Assembly: GCF_023159225.1 (NCBI RefSeq)
Contig: NC_063171.1
Span: forward strand, 620,001 to 684,000
Origin: Perognathus longimembris pacificus
Lineage: Eukaryota; Chordata; Mammalia; Rodentia; Heteromyidae
Length of the DNA stretch: 64,000 nt
Reading direction: 5' to 3'
Both the position numbers and the translations under genes were made by a program. Below the pieces are notes generated by a model. The model searched no databases, was not told the DNA's origin, and saw nothing but the letters and a program-made list of their open reading frames with translations. This document shows, piece after piece, positions 47,763 to 61,084 of the stretch. Position 1 is the first letter of the stretch, and every line of letters begins with the position of its first letter.

Positions 47763-47973
47763 GGGGCTGGGAATATGGCCTAGTGGCAAGAGTGCTTGCC
47801 TCATATACATGAAGCCCTGGGTTCGATTCCTCAGCACCACATATTTATATAAAAAGACCAGAAGTGGTGGTGTGGCTCAAGTAGCGGAGTGCTAGCCTTG
47901 AGCAAAAAGAAGCAAGGGACAGTGCTCAGGCCCTGAGTCCAAGCCCCAGGATGGCAAAAAGAAAAGAAAAGAA
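47763..47973 (+). mobile_element. Type I SINE, plus strand
   Basis: ggggctgggaatatggccta, then gggttcgattcctcagcacc, then the second monomer (gtgtggctcaagtagcggag) and an (AAAAG)n tail. The 15-bp duplication aagaaaaccagttgt is at 47748-47762 and 47974-47988. Confidence 0.95.
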
Positions 47974-47989
47974 AAGAAAACCAGTTGTC

Positions 47990-50900
47990 TCTCTTCGCAA
48001 TAAGGTGTTATGTTATCAGCCTTGGAGACCATCAGAGAGGTCCCTGAACACAGTCACTACCAGTCCCCATAAAAGCCAGAACTGACAGCTCTATTATTCA
48101 AAACAAGAGTAGCTGGGAAGACAGCCCTCCTGAAAATGGTTATGATTTGAGGATTTCAAAGAAAAATTCCATGGAGATAGAACATCTCAGCCTCAGCGTG
48201 CAAAGTACAAATCTCCTTTCAAAATAAAAGTTTGACCTCTTTGATGACTTGGATAGACTGTGTTTTGATAAGTGTTGGAAACCTCAGGCAGAGCATGCAA
48301 TCTTTCAGAGGTGTCAACTCGTCTGCTCTGGACAATTATCACTCAATGGTTTTTCAATCAACAATAAAATCGAGATGGAAGAGACAGTGTGACCTGGCTG
48401 ATAAGAGGAGGTAGTGGAGGGTTCACAGCGATTACTAGAGGAGCATGCAGTCTGATAGACACGAAAGGGAAGGATTCATAGATTCAATAGCTGCTTGATG
48501 AATTTCAACAAAAGGAAAGCCCTGGAGGACATTGGCAGAAAGAAACGGGAGAAAACATAAATGTCTGTGAGAAAGAGTAAAATGGCCTTTTCCTGTTTCC
48601 TAAGAGACTGAGTCTCTGTACTGTACAATGTGACGTTTCTTAAAAAAGCTTCTGGAAAGGCACATTCTTACCAAAAGTCAAAGCAGAGCCACGAATCATT
48701 TATAGGAGACAAAAACCAATAAGTGGTGTCAGCAGAGAGGAATATATTTTACTTTGTTCTGCCATGAGGAATGACGGTGGGTTGTGAGGGAGGGAATATA
48801 AAGTAACATAAGTTGTCTGTTCATGAAAGAGCTTGAAATTATAAAATGTAAAACTAATATATGTCATGCACACTAAGGAACAGATGGGGTATTTTTATGA
48901 CTTCAAGCAGAACACCATGCCACCTCTCCATACCCTATGTGATTCTGTAGGCATGTTAAGTGCATCCTGGTATTTATTTTGTTTGTTTATTTGGATTCAA
49001 AGATTTCTCTGGCATCCTTGTAAAAGAAGTGTTGAACATTGAAATGTGTTATTTTCATGAGTGTCCAGTCCAGGTTCTGCCATAGGATAAAATATCCAGT
49101 GTGCCTATGTACTTGGGCAGAGAGCAATCTTTGATCTTTAGGAAGGATAAGGGGAAGAGTCAATTGAAAGCTTTCAGGAGTGTTTGCCACATGGTCTGTC
49201 TAGAACCCAAGTATAAAAATGTAGTATTTTATGAGGTTGTCAGCAGTGGAGATCTCCTTATATGGCAGATGGGGATAAGTAAGTCAAACAGCTTTTAGAT
49301 GATAGTTTATGCACTAGATATTAGAGATGTTATATTTATTGATCCATATTAATAGCACAACACACTGGTAAAAGGCAGGTGGTGGAGCTCAGTGCCAAAT
49401 CTCCTACCATAAGCAATAATTTATTTTATTCATCTCATTTTGGATGCTTAACTACAACCCCATGCATGCCACTCAATCAGTACAAAGCGCTTAGATTGCT
49501 TGAAATGGTTCATCATTATACTTGTTGGGTATTTATGCTTTTCACATAGCCCATTTTTTTCAATGATTATTTGTGGGCTGGACTCCTGTGGTAGAGAATT
49601 GACTGGAAATTGGTTGAGGCCTTGGCAGAGCAAGTGGTTAGTGATTTGCAGTGCACATGCGACTGTAAATGGGCAGACAAAGTTGCGAGGGGGTCTGGGA
49701 CTAAGGATTGATAAAGTCGTGTTACCCTGAGATGGATTCTTACTGCAAGACATGAGCAGAGAATTCCTCCAAATGCATTCTCTCCATTCAAGGAAGAAGA
49801 CTCCATTTTCCTTGGAAGGCTTAGGAATTTTGTGAGGGTTAGCCTCAGCCTTCATACAGCAGTTTGTCAACTGTCAGTAGCATGAAAATCCCAAAGCGGA
49901 GTGCATGAATGTGTCCTGAAGAGTGCCCAGTTGTTTTGAGTTGAAAAGAAGAAACATCACATGTTGCATTTCAAAGAAAGACACAGTTTCATGCTCAACA
50001 CCACAAAGATAATTTGGTTTTCTGTTCTTAGGGGGGAAAGGGCAAAAAAGAAAAATCCTTTTTTCCTTTGAAGAAAGAGCAAGCTATGTGAAATGAAGTT
50101 TTTTGTGTGTGAAATGAATTTTAACCAGATTCTTCCAATATCTATCAGCACACAGCATTTCATAGAGTAGATAATAAGAGTCTCCAGAAAATGACAGAAA
50201 TGAGAGCAAGGGGGCTCTGGAGTCAAGTGCAGTGTTTCCAGGGCCCAGGTCAGAAAGGGCTTTGGATGGCTTTTGGGGATATGAGAAAAAAGGAAGCTAG
50301 GTGAGTGGAAAACTAATTTCCTGAGGTGTGGAATTTTTACAAATTAAGAGTACATTGCACTAGGAATTTGCTTAGGGTAGAGATTAATACTCCCTTTCGA
50401 AGATGGCCATCTACCCATAAGGAAAGTGGTATGATACAAAGAAGAGTGAATGAGTGAAATATGTAACTCATTACTCATGGAAGTATTTAAATGTCATTAG
50501 TGAGCTTTATGAAGACTTTCTCCACTAAGTGAGACAAAGAATTGTTTTCAGATAGATATAGAAAGAAACTAAGACTGTAACAGATAAGAAAGGATGATGT
50601 GCCCTCCTGAAGGCAGGGCATGAAAGGACTTAGAGGCAGTGAATATCTGTCGAGTGCAGCGAAGACAGTGACTGAAAAATAAGCAATGATAGCACCACAA
50701 GGGCCCTGTGAAAGGTTTTGTTGTAGGAATCCATCTTAAGATGACTTTAGATTGCTTTTATGACACCAGAGGATTTTTAAAGAAAAATGTCTTAGCCATA
50801 GCTCATAGAAATTAAAAAAGGAAAGAAAAGAAAGCACACATGCAATTTAGTGTATAGTATAGAGGCTCTTTTCTGGGTACTGGGAAGAGAAATCAGAAAG

Positions 50901-51560
50901 CCAGAAGCAAGCACAAGGAACATTTCTAACATGAGGCTTTCTCTGGGTACATTTTCCAGTAAAAGGAACAAGGGCTAGAAATAATATTGTACTGAGAGTT
51001 CTTGTCAGAACATCAATCATTTCTGTATTTCCGTGTGGTTTATTTTGTCCGTACTGTCTCTTGTTAATATTTAGCTGTGCAGAAACAAATTTCTATGAAG
51101 GGAGGGAAGGTGAAGAGGGCATCCAAGTACATGGGACTAAAGTGCAAATGGGGACACCCTCCACCAGTTCATTTGCTTTCCTGGGCCTCTCACCACATGA
51201 ATGCACCAGGTTCATCCCAGATCCTGCTACATCTTGACATCCTACAATGTAAACGTTCTTCACATTAGTCCTATGCTCAAACTAGCACGAATAACATCAG
51301 ACAGAGTTCAACTGGCATTCCCAGAGAGTGTCTTGTTTTATTTCCTATTAATCTTGGAACAGAACTGCTGCGTGTTAAGGTAACTGTTGAGGACATAGCT
51401 GCTTCAATAATAATTATTGTGGAAGAAAAATTTAATTTGTTCTAAAATTGTATGTTAATCTCTCATACTAGATAAAGGAAAGTGAATGGGTATAGCAATT
51501 CTGGGTCCAGATTTTGCTGTCTTAGGCTCTGGGTAACATTTTTTTCTATTACTTCTTTTC
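47990..51560. other. No gene recognised
   Basis: 3.6 kb without an assignable element. A 140-codon minus frame (49448-49870) and a 79-codon minus frame overlap with no known domain. Confidence 0.4.
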
Positions 51561-51565
51561 TCTAG

Positions 51566-51815
51566 TGACAATACTAAGACTTAAATCAGGGCCTGAGCAT
51601 TGTTCTTAGCTTTTTTTGTTGTTGTTGTTTTTCTTTTTTTGCTCAAGGATGGCACTCTCCACTTAATCCATACCTTCACTTCTGGCTTTTTGGTGATTAA
51701 TTGAAAATAAAAGTGCCACAGACTTTCCTAACTTAATTGGCTTCAAATCATGATCCTCAGATCTCAGCCTCCTGAATAGCTAGGACTGTGGGTATGAGGT
51801 ACCTGTGCCTGGCTT
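51566..51815 (-). mobile_element. Type II SINE with internal GTT expansion
   Basis: gggcctgagcattgttc, then gttgttgttg, then gctcaaggatgg, then atcctcagatctcagcctcc. The repeat expansion near 51620-51640 splits the ID-like part. Confidence 0.85.
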
Positions 51816-51819
51816 CTAT

Positions 51820-52575
51820 CTATTAGTTCTAAGTGAAGAGAGGTTTGGAATTAAATGATTTCCTAGATGACTTTGTAGTCCACTTTTCTTGATTATTGAA
51901 AAATTGAGTGGGAATGGAAAAAATACCTTTGGTTTCACATCCATTGACACCTGAGTTTGGATCACATCTCCACAATACCTTACTATTCCATGCTCATCAG
52001 CTTGACTCTCTCTGAACCACTCTTAGACATTAGGATTCTTCCAAGCATAAGAAGCATAGGAAGTGACAGAAGACATACAAAATTCTATCAAGAAAATGTT
52101 TGTGGCTATTCCAGTGCTTTCTCTGGTCTACACTGTACTCCAGGCTTATGGTCCAGTAGCAATCTTTATGGTTATATACAACCAGCTGTCTGTAAAGCAT
52201 CATCATAATGTTCATCATCCAGCAACAGCCTTCTGGTTCTTGTGTTGACATATGAGCTTAAGTTGAAGCTCTTTTCAAATCCTTTCAGGACTTTAAGATC
52301 CTTAGAGAAACTCTCTGCCACCTGGTTCACAGCCAGAGAAAATAAACCAAAGAGATGTGTCTCCATCTTAGCAGGAATCCACAGAAGCCAAGACTGACTC
52401 CTGACTAAACCAAGAAAAGGAAATGCTTCCCTTGAAGTGTTTCTAGGTGGTTACCATGGGCCTATGACGTTTTTTCATCCAATTATGTGACAGATACTCT
52501 AACAGCAATGTTGACTGGGAGAAGAACATAGTCTCTAAAGGAAAAAAAACAATATAATGGAAAATACTTTTCTTT
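51820..52575. other. No gene recognised
   Basis: Overlapping short frames on both strands (51957-52208, 52030-52251, 52172-52366) show no known domain. Unassigned. Confidence 0.4.
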
Positions 52576-52579
52576 TTCT

Positions 52580-52762
52580 TTGACATTCCTTGGGTGTGGT
52601 ACTCTGGGCGCAAACTGCCCCTGAGCTTTTGTGCTGAAGGCTAGTGCTCTACTTCTTGAGCCAGAGCTCTACTTCCAGCTCATTTTGGTTGTGAACTGGA
52701 GATAAGAGTCCTGTGGACATTTCTGCCCAGGCTGGCTTTGAATTGTGGTCCTCAGATCTGAT
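52580..52762 (-). mobile_element. Type II SINE, partial
   Basis: gtgctgaaggctagtgctct, then cccaggctggctttgaatt, then ggtcctcagatctg. The head is missing and is followed by a short tandem duplication (gatgcctg...gaaaatacatttt). Confidence 0.82.
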
Positions 52763-53071
52763 GCCTGATGCTTAGTGAAAATACATTTTCTGATGCCTGG
52801 TGAAAATACATTTTAATAGCTAATCCATATGTATATCACATATTTTTATATATCTTTAGGGAAGAAATAAAAATATACCAATTTCTGCCTGCAGAAGTAA
52901 AAGAATATATAAAATAATGCCTGGTACTAATTCTATATTTCCATAAACTGTGCTAACATATGCATTGATAGTTTAAAACCTTAGGCATAGAAGAAAACAT
53001 TTGAGATCATTTAGTTTAACAATATCATCTTTGGAAAAGAAAATTGCTTTAATAGTAGCTGCCTTTGCTGG

Positions 53072-53298
53072 GAGCTGAAAGCTCATACTGTAATCCTAAT
53101 TACTGTAATCCTAATTATAAGAGGCTCAAATCTGAGGATCAAAGTTCAGAGTTAGCCTGGGCAAGAAAATCCATGATATGCTCATCTCCAATTAATTACA
53201 ATTAACCACTGATGTGGTATAGTGCCACCCTTGAGTGCAAAAGCTAAGAGACAGCATGCAGGCCATGAGTTCAAACTCCAGTACTAGCACACACCAAA
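53072..53298 (+). mobile_element. Type II SINE, diverged
   Basis: gctcatactgtaatcctaat (with a local duplication of tactgtaatcctaat), then cctgggcaagaaaatccatg, then gagttcaaactccagtacta. Confidence 0.83.
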
Positions 53299-53299
53299 A

Positions 53300-54520
53300 A
53301 TAGTTGCTTTAATCTCTCATACACTTTAGTGTGCTTCAGACTCAGTATTCTATAATTTTATATCTATATAATTTTCAGAAAGATTGGTTTTCCACAAGAA
53401 TGTAAGAGAGTGATGTCAGCATTCATCCTGTGCCTTTTCAAAGTTGCTACATGCGGACCACAAATTTTTGTTGTGTGGCTAGGACCCTCCAAGATAACCA
53501 ATGATAAAATTTAAGAGGCTTTTAGATTGGAAGTATGCTTTTATGGACAGATTATTCTTGAGTATCATTTGACTTCTCTATCACTTGGACAGGATAATTC
53601 TATTGTTCAGATGATGAAACCTGTACCAGATGATGAAACCTGTACTCAAAGTTAAAACTTTCACACTATTTTTCTCCATTGATTTGTGCTGTTTTCTAGT
53701 AAAATAGTGTCTGTGAAAAGGACATTTAGAAACTATACATTTTATTTGGAGAAGCAAAGAACATTGTGCTTTGTGGGACAAATTGACATGCTGTAGTGGG
53801 CAGATAAACAAGAGCCAAGAAATAACAATATTGCACACTTGCAATATTGTACACTTTTCTAGCACCACAATTAAATACAGAATACAATAACAGTGTTTAA
53901 ACATATATCCCATATAAATTTAACCTGTAGGAAGCTTAAGACTCTGTTCTCAGTGAGTCACAGGCCTATCTGCAGCTATTCTTAGCTTCTAGAGTTTGTA
54001 AAGTATGGCTAAACTTTCTCAGCACACAGTATTCAGACTGTGAAAAACAGACCACAGACTCTTCTGGCTTCACTGCGCCAAACAAAAGAAGTTATCATGC
54101 TCTATTGGGCCATCTGAAAGTGGAGAGAATAAACTTTGAATGATTCCATTGTCCTGTATGGCATATTTGCTCTTGATTTTTCAAATTCCTGAATATATTT
54201 GTGAATATAGTGTAGAAAGTGTGTCCTTATCCTATTACATATAGTTACCCCACATTTTAATCAGAACTTTGTTATTATGTAACCATATGGAACCATAATA
54301 TATGAAGAAGGAAAGAGACTGATTTGCTTGAAATCAATGAAAATTCTTGTAAAAGTGTTAATGATCAAAATTATACATTATCTTGAAATAGATCAAAAAA
54401 CTCAACTCTACATCTACAATCAGAGATTAAAGATTAAAGATTTAGAGTAAGTGGTATTTTTCAAAATCTACCCATCTTTTAAATATTTTCAGGTGTCAGA
54501 GTTATTTATTTAAACAAAAA
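53300..54520. other. No gene seen
   Basis: Unassigned. Small direct duplications occur near 53608-53645 (gatgatgaaacctgtac) and 53828-53852 (caatattg). Confidence 0.5.
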
Positions 54521-54526
54521 ACATGG

Positions 54527-54770
54527 TTTCAAGCACTAGTGGCACATGCCTTTAATGTTAGTTACTCAGGAGACTGTGATCTGAGGATTATGGTTCAAAA
54601 CCAGCCTGGGTAGGAAAGATTGTGAGATTCTTAGATGCAATTAACACCAAGAGTGGAGCTTTGGTTCAATTGTTAGAGTACCAGCAACAAAGCTAAGGGA
54701 CAGTACCCAAATCCTGAGTTCAAGCTCTTGTACTGATACACACACACACACACACACACACATGCACACA

Positions 54771-54801
<31 letters not shown>
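54527..54801 (+). mobile_element. Type II SINE with CA-repeat tail
   Basis: ggcacatgcctttaatgtta, then ccagcctgggtaggaaag, then gagttcaagctcttgtact, then (CA)n at 54738-54801. Confidence 0.88.
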
Positions 54802-54804
54802 TGG

Positions 54805-55545
54805 TTTGTATTTGTAACATTTCATTCATTTATTTGTAATGCTTACATTAGATTGATATAATAACATTTTCTGAAATGTAATTATCTTACTGACTTGGAG
54901 AATCTTTTTGCCTATTACCTGAGAAGAATAATTTTTAATAGTGTCTGTCACAAATTATCTTGGTTGGGCAATGAATTATCTCATCAATTTGTCAAAAGAT
55001 GAGATGCATTCACAGAATATGTGAGAATATGAGAAAATACTGACAGTTGTATCCACCATCCAATGGCCAGGCATGAGGGAAAGCTGGGTTTCAGTTATAA
55101 CACACAGCCCTCTAGAGAACAAACGGCGAACTTTCTAGAGTCCTCATATGAACTATTAGGAGAAACAGAATGAAACCAAGGAAAGTGATAGGATATAAAA
55201 GTGGCAAGAGGACTATTAGAAAAGACTGAAAAATGTTGGAAAGATGATGTGTTATTGAAGGTTGGGGAAATGGCCACTACAGTTACATAAGAGTAAAACT
55301 AAGACAGAATGATTGTCCCCAGGAATTTGGAAGACGGACTGCACCTGTTAGTAAGATGATCCCCACAAAGAATGTTGATCATCGAAGAACAAGTTATTTT
55401 TTCAAAAAAAAAAAAGTAAAAAGAGAGACTAGAAACTCCTGAGTTGAAAGGAAAAATAATTCCACTATTTTTCACTTTCATTTCCTCCATTGTGAAAAGA
55501 TTGTTAATGTGAAACACTTCCATAGCATGAGTCAGATTAATCATA
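54805..55545. other. No gene seen
   Basis: Unassigned AT-rich sequence. Confidence 0.5.
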
Positions 55546-55560
55546 TGGCTATGATTTTCT

Positions 55561-55785
55561 TTTCTCTTTCTTTTTTTTTTTTTTTTTTTTTTTGGCCAGT
55601 CCTGGGGCTTGGACTCAGGGCCTGAGCACTGTCCCTGGCTTCTTCTTGCTCAAGGCTAGCACTCTGCCACTTGAGCCACAGCGCCACTTCTGGCCATTTT
55701 CTGTATATGTGGTGCTGGGGAATCAAACCTAGGGCCTCATGTATACGAGGCAAGCACTCTAGCCACTAGGCCATATCCCCAGCCC
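55561..55785 (-). mobile_element. Type I SINE
   Basis: A long T-run tail, then the conserved dimer. Target-site duplication ctatgattttct is exact at 55549-55560 and 55786-55797. Confidence 0.95.
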
Positions 55786-55799
55786 CTATGATTTTCTCA

Positions 55800-57220
55800 T
55801 GATCTAAAATATTTAAGATTTAAGGCAGTGTGAGGCAGCCGTTCTACCTTACATTTTAAAGAATTTTAAAAATTCACAAGGGCTTTGTCCAAGAGCAACA
55901 TGACATGCTAATAATAAAGGCATGTCTAGTAGAATTGAATGTGTGGTTTTTGCCAATCCATTCAGAGACAGAAAACAAGAGAAATTTTACTTATTACTAT
56001 TGAGATTAACTCAATAGTACTGAGATTCTTCAAATTTCAAAGGTCTTCTTGGATTCTACTAGGCAAGAAGTAAGTTGAGAAAGCTGTTCAAATGATCATC
56101 ATTGACTTTTTCTTAGGGGAAACTGACAAATTTATTCTAACCTTATATGGAATGCAAAATATTCACAAAGATATTGAAGAACTCAGATATGACTGAATCA
56201 AAATTAAATCTTCTAATTATTAAACATTTCTTACAGATAATGAGAATGATCATATATACATACATTACAGAGTCTGCGAGACTTTAAACAATTATGAATT
56301 AGATCATTGGTCATAAAGCCTTTTAAGAAGTATTTGGAAACTTTTAATAAATTATTCTTTCTAGAACTCTGACCTCTGACCTCCTATTTTGGGGAATACA
56401 GTTGGACTCTGGATTCATTCTCTCTCTCTAGAACATTTCTAAGTAGTAAGCCAGAGCCATTATAGGACTCAACTTTGGTCCTTGAACTATGGTTCTATCC
56501 TGACTATTATCTACAATCTTCAAACAGTTGTGATGTCTTTTTTGTTTTTGTTGTTTGTTTTTGTTTGCTTAAGATGGTAGAGTAAGTTTGATTTCTTATT
56601 TCACTATTTGAGCTGGAAATGGAATCTTTTCTTAAATTTATATAGTTATTGGCAAGATGTCTTTTGTCATTCTAATACTTGTTTCTTTGTAAGTCATGTC
56701 ATTTTCCCTCTGATGACTCAAGATCTTCAAAAACTAGACAATAATTTGCTTTGTGATTGTTTTCCTTACATCCATTTGGCTTATTGTTAACTGATCTTTT
56801 GCTTTGGCAAGTTCATTGTTTTTGACAAATGAGTAATTATGTCTTAAAACATTTTTCATATCACCTTACTTTCTTCTAAGTAACAACTGACTTGTACATT
56901 AGAATATTTGCCATTGTCCATTAGTCTTGACACTCTGATAACTTTTGTTCCATCATGTTTACTTTGTGTATTTCATTTTGAATGGTTTGCAATGACTTTC
57001 AAATTACTCTTCTACAGTATCTAATCTGTTGTTGGACATATTGTATGTGTTAAGCACGTATATCCAGTCTATTTTTTATTTTACTTATTCTATATGTTTT
57101 TTACTTTTATACCATTTTACTTACACTCTCTCTATATTTTCCATATATACATACATCCAGTCTATTTTCTATTTTACTTATTGAAATTTTAATCTTGAAT
57201 TGGGTTTTAAAAACCTTACA
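55800..57220. other. No gene seen
   Basis: Unassigned AT-rich sequence. A local duplication (tctattttctattttacttattc-like) lies near 57070-57090 and 57160-57180. Confidence 0.5.
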
Positions 57221-57225
57221 AAGTG

Positions 57226-57425
57226 GGGCTGGGGATATAGCCTAGTGGCAAGAGTGCCTGCCTCGGATACACGAGGCCCTAGGTTCGATTCCCCAGCACC
57301 ACATATACAGAAAACGGCCAGAAGCGGCGCTGTGGCTCAAGTGGCAGAGTGCTAGCCTTGAGCGGGAAGAAGCCAGGGACAGTGCTCAGGCCCTGAGTCC
57401 AAGGCCCAGGACTGGCCAAAAGAAA
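57226..57425 (+). mobile_element. Type I SINE, plus strand, well preserved
   Basis: ggggctggggatatagccta, then aggttcgattccccagcacc, then gctgtggctcaagtggcaga, then cccaggactggcc and an A tail. The A-box and B-box-like parts of both ID-like monomers are readable. Confidence 0.95.
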
Positions 57426-57687
57426 AAAACATGTGATAACAATATATAAGCTATTCAGTCTAGTTCAGAGAAATAACATGATGGATTTGGTTGTTTTAGT
57501 GTTTTGGTATTGTCTATTGTCTTGGTCAAATGGATATTTACCTCAATTCTCTGTAATGATGACTTCTCTGCTTTGTGTTTGTATTCTTCTAATCAGAGAT
57601 GTCAGTCTATCAATTTCAATTCTTAGAGTTTAGGCTAGGATGGTGATAGGAATCATATATATGAAGCTAAAATTTTCATGAGAGCTA

Positions 57688-57885
57688 AGATATCAGGTGA
57701 CTCATGCCTCTAATCTCGGCTACTTAGGAAGCTGAGACTGAGGGTTGTGTTTCAAAGCTAACTTGGACAGAATAGTTTGCTAGACTCATCTTTTCAAAAA
57801 ACAGAAGGGCTGGAGGCAAGGCTAAGTGATTGAGTACCAGTCCAAAAAACATAAGGCTGAGTTTAAATAAACAAGAAAATAAAAA
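57688..57885 (+). mobile_element. Type II SINE, diverged
   Basis: gactcatgcctctaatctcg, then gcaaggctaagtgattgag, then a decayed 3' end. Confidence 0.78.
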
Positions 57886-57934
57886 TAGTTACGATAGGTG
57901 ACCTCTTCGAGAATTTGCAACATATTTAGAAAGT

Positions 57935-58105
57935 TGTCTGTCATGCCTGTAATCCAAGCTACTCAGGAGGCTGAGATCTGAGGATTGTGGTTCAAAGACA
58001 GACAGGGTTAAAAAGTTTGTGAGATTCTTATCTCCAATTAGCCACCAGCAAAAAAGCTCAGGAACAATGCCCAGGTCCTGAGTTTAAGTGCCATGCTGAC
58101 AAAAC
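57935..58105 (+). mobile_element. Type II SINE with internal deletion
   Basis: catgcctgtaatccaagct, then cttatctccaattagccacc, then caggtcctgagtttaagtgc. The start of the ID-like part is missing. Confidence 0.82.
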
Positions 58106-58109
58106 ATTT

Positions 58110-60420
58110 TTAAAAAGCTATCCATACTACATAAATTTGTTCTTTTTTGTATAAACCATGGGAATAAAGAAAAGATCAAGTGTCCCTAATAAAGATGACT
58201 ACACTAGTGAGCTAGCACATAGCTCACAATTTACTTTATTTTCCAGTATTTCTTTTCTAGTTTAGCTAGTATTTATTAACTGTTATTGCCTTCCTTCATA
58301 CAGCCATTTCTTCAAATTCAAAACTGTATGTTTTGACCATAGAATAGACAGCTAATTCTTCCTTAAAGCAATTGAAGTTTACTGTCAATGAAGGCACATT
58401 TTAAATAAATCACTATTGGTGCTGTTGACCATATTTCCTTGACCTTTTATTAACTTGTAGAAGGCAAAAAGTAATAATATAAAATAATATAATTAAATAT
58501 GAAAATAACCTTGTTCCTTACAAATGAATTTCTAGTTTTTTTATTACAAAATAAACTACAATGATGTAGCTATTCTCCAGATCTACAGATAAAGAAACAA
58601 CATAGCTATTAAACACAGATAATTTATCTTGGTTTAAATATTACATGCACTCTGTGATTTCCGAAAAAAACAAAAATGAAAACAAGATCAGAAGTTCCTA
58701 GTGGTTAGGTTAATTTACAGACTTCTCGTGTCTTTATTAGTTGGAGCCACTGATTAATCTTTCTTTACAAAAGTTTTTGTGTGTGATCTCAATTAGGCAT
58801 TTTAATTTTCACATTGACAACCAGCCAGAAAGAATCTATTACAAATGATCAAAGTATATACTTCATTAGCTAGTTTCTTCAAATGACAAGTAGGACAGTT
58901 TTGTGATGGAGAAAACTCGATATAAGCTTTAATCTCCATAACTGGATGATCTGCCCACCATGTCACCTTAGTTGAAATGCATTTTGTTCTTAATGTTTTC
59001 ACTAAGTTTTTTTCTTTAAATCCTTTGTCAAGTTGAGAGATGTGTGAGATAGCATACATTAGTAATGGTGTAATAATTGCTCTATGGGTAGAGAATTGTT
59101 TTGTGTTCCTAATATCTGACCCTAAACGTTCTTTCATAAATTTAAAAAAGTGAAAGCAGGAGAAAGAAAGAAAAAAAATCAAGGTTTGCCTTTTGACCAT
59201 TTTAATATTCAAGAGCTAGGGATCATTAGTGAATTTAACAATATCACACAAAGATATGAATAATACTCAGCATTGTCTAGGGCTAGGAGCACCTGATGAG
59301 GGTTTCAGTAACGTACAAAATAAAAGAACAGCTGAGATGACCTGGTAAGCAATCCACCTAAAGTATTTGAAACAAGAATGAACTTTCCTTTTCCATTTAA
59401 GGTGCATAGAATGTGAAATGTCTCCATATTTCTAAAACAAGTCTTATTTAGCTCCAAGAGCATGCAGTTAAGATGAGAGAAAAGATTAGTATTTGATGAC
59501 TCCTTTATTCTGCTTCATAGTATGACACCAGTATGTCATGGAAGAATGTGAATGAAAATGGCAAAGAAGCCTCTGTTGGATGTTCTCATTGATTATTGCT
59601 AAGTTGTGCACTGTGGGAACATTTTTAATTCTCATAAGGGCAAGTAAATTACACTAGGCTCATCCATAAAGACCTGTGACTTTCGTTGTTTCCAGAGATT
59701 TGAATGAATGCATGGGTTTTTCTACTCATCACTACGCACCTGATCATACAACTCTTGGGACCAATTATCTTCTTCCTAACAAGGCTATGCAACTCACCTT
59801 CTCTCTGTAGTTAGCCCTTTCCTTTTCTCTGCCTACAGGATGTCTAGCCATTTTTATTCTGGCGGAAAAATCCATTTTGATTTTCTCAGTCTACCCAGGA
59901 TCTTGAAAAACAAAGCTTTCTGTACCTTAATAAAATTACCATTTTTTAAAACACAAATTCTAACTTTCCTTTCTAGCAAAGAAGACCAAAGAATTTATGA
60001 ACCACAGGCTGTGTATTTCCTGGATGAAAAACTCCACTTATAATTATTTGAAAAAAACGAAAGCATACACATACAAGGCACTCTGAGTTTATTTTTTTTT
60101 CTTCTATCATTAACTCGACTTCATGTATATTACAGGGCATTTGACTGAGTAAAAACTCCAGGTAGAGGAAAGCATAGTAGAAATCAATGAACCTGGAACA
60201 TGGAAAAAGGTTAAGAGTTGAAGTGGAGGGCAGACCATGCTACTATAGGTAGAGAGTAACTGAGAGGTCAATTCTATTCTTAGGGCCCCTCTCAATGCCG
60301 AGTGGGGCTTATATCTTCCTATTTGTGTCTCCTTCTGCTGCTGGCATGAATGAACCCACGTGGGTGTGTCTAGCCATTCTCCTTTCCCCATAGCTGTAGT
60401 AATAGCTCCTCTAAGATTGG
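58110..60420. other. No gene recognised
   Basis: 2.3 kb of AT-rich DNA. The longest frame is 136 codons on the minus strand (58802-59212), with no domain I know. Confidence 0.4.
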
Positions 60421-60424
60421 TTGA

Positions 60425-60470
60425 GATGGCTCCAGAGTAGCTAGGACTACAGATTCGAGCCACTACAACC
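60425..60470 (-). mobile_element. B1-like SINE remnant
   Basis: gagtagctaggactacagat followed by tcgagccacta is the reverse of the B1-like left end. The rest is lost. Confidence 0.6.
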
Positions 60471-60521
60471 ACCTTTTCCTCAGATTCCTTTGCAAGGATA
60501 ACAACAACAACACTGACAACT

Positions 60522-60600
60522 ATCTTTTACTGAGAACTTGACATGAGCTGTGACACTATATAAAGCTGTATATTTCCTTTAATTGCCGTAAGACTGAGAT
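60522..60600. mobile_element. MIR/L2-type relic
   Basis: ttttactgagaacttgacat, then tatttcctttaattgcc resembles the MIR/L2 consensus. Weak. Confidence 0.42.
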
Positions 60601-60634
60601 AAGTTTTATTTATTTTTTATTTATTTATTTTTTT

Positions 60635-61068
<434 letters not shown>

Positions 61069-61084
61069 TTATTTATTTTTGTTA

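Noticed and set aside
49448..49870. 140-codon minus open frame as a gene
   Set aside because: No recognisable domain and it overlaps other short frames on both strands. Probably chance.
57226..57300. tRNA gene
   Set aside because: The A-box/B-box-like sequence belongs to the first monomer of a type I SINE; it occurs in every copy and has no proper cloverleaf.
58802..59212. 136-codon minus open frame as a gene
   Set aside because: No recognisable domain, no splice or promoter context, AT-rich. Its length is within chance for 64 kb of six frames; a blastp hit would change this.
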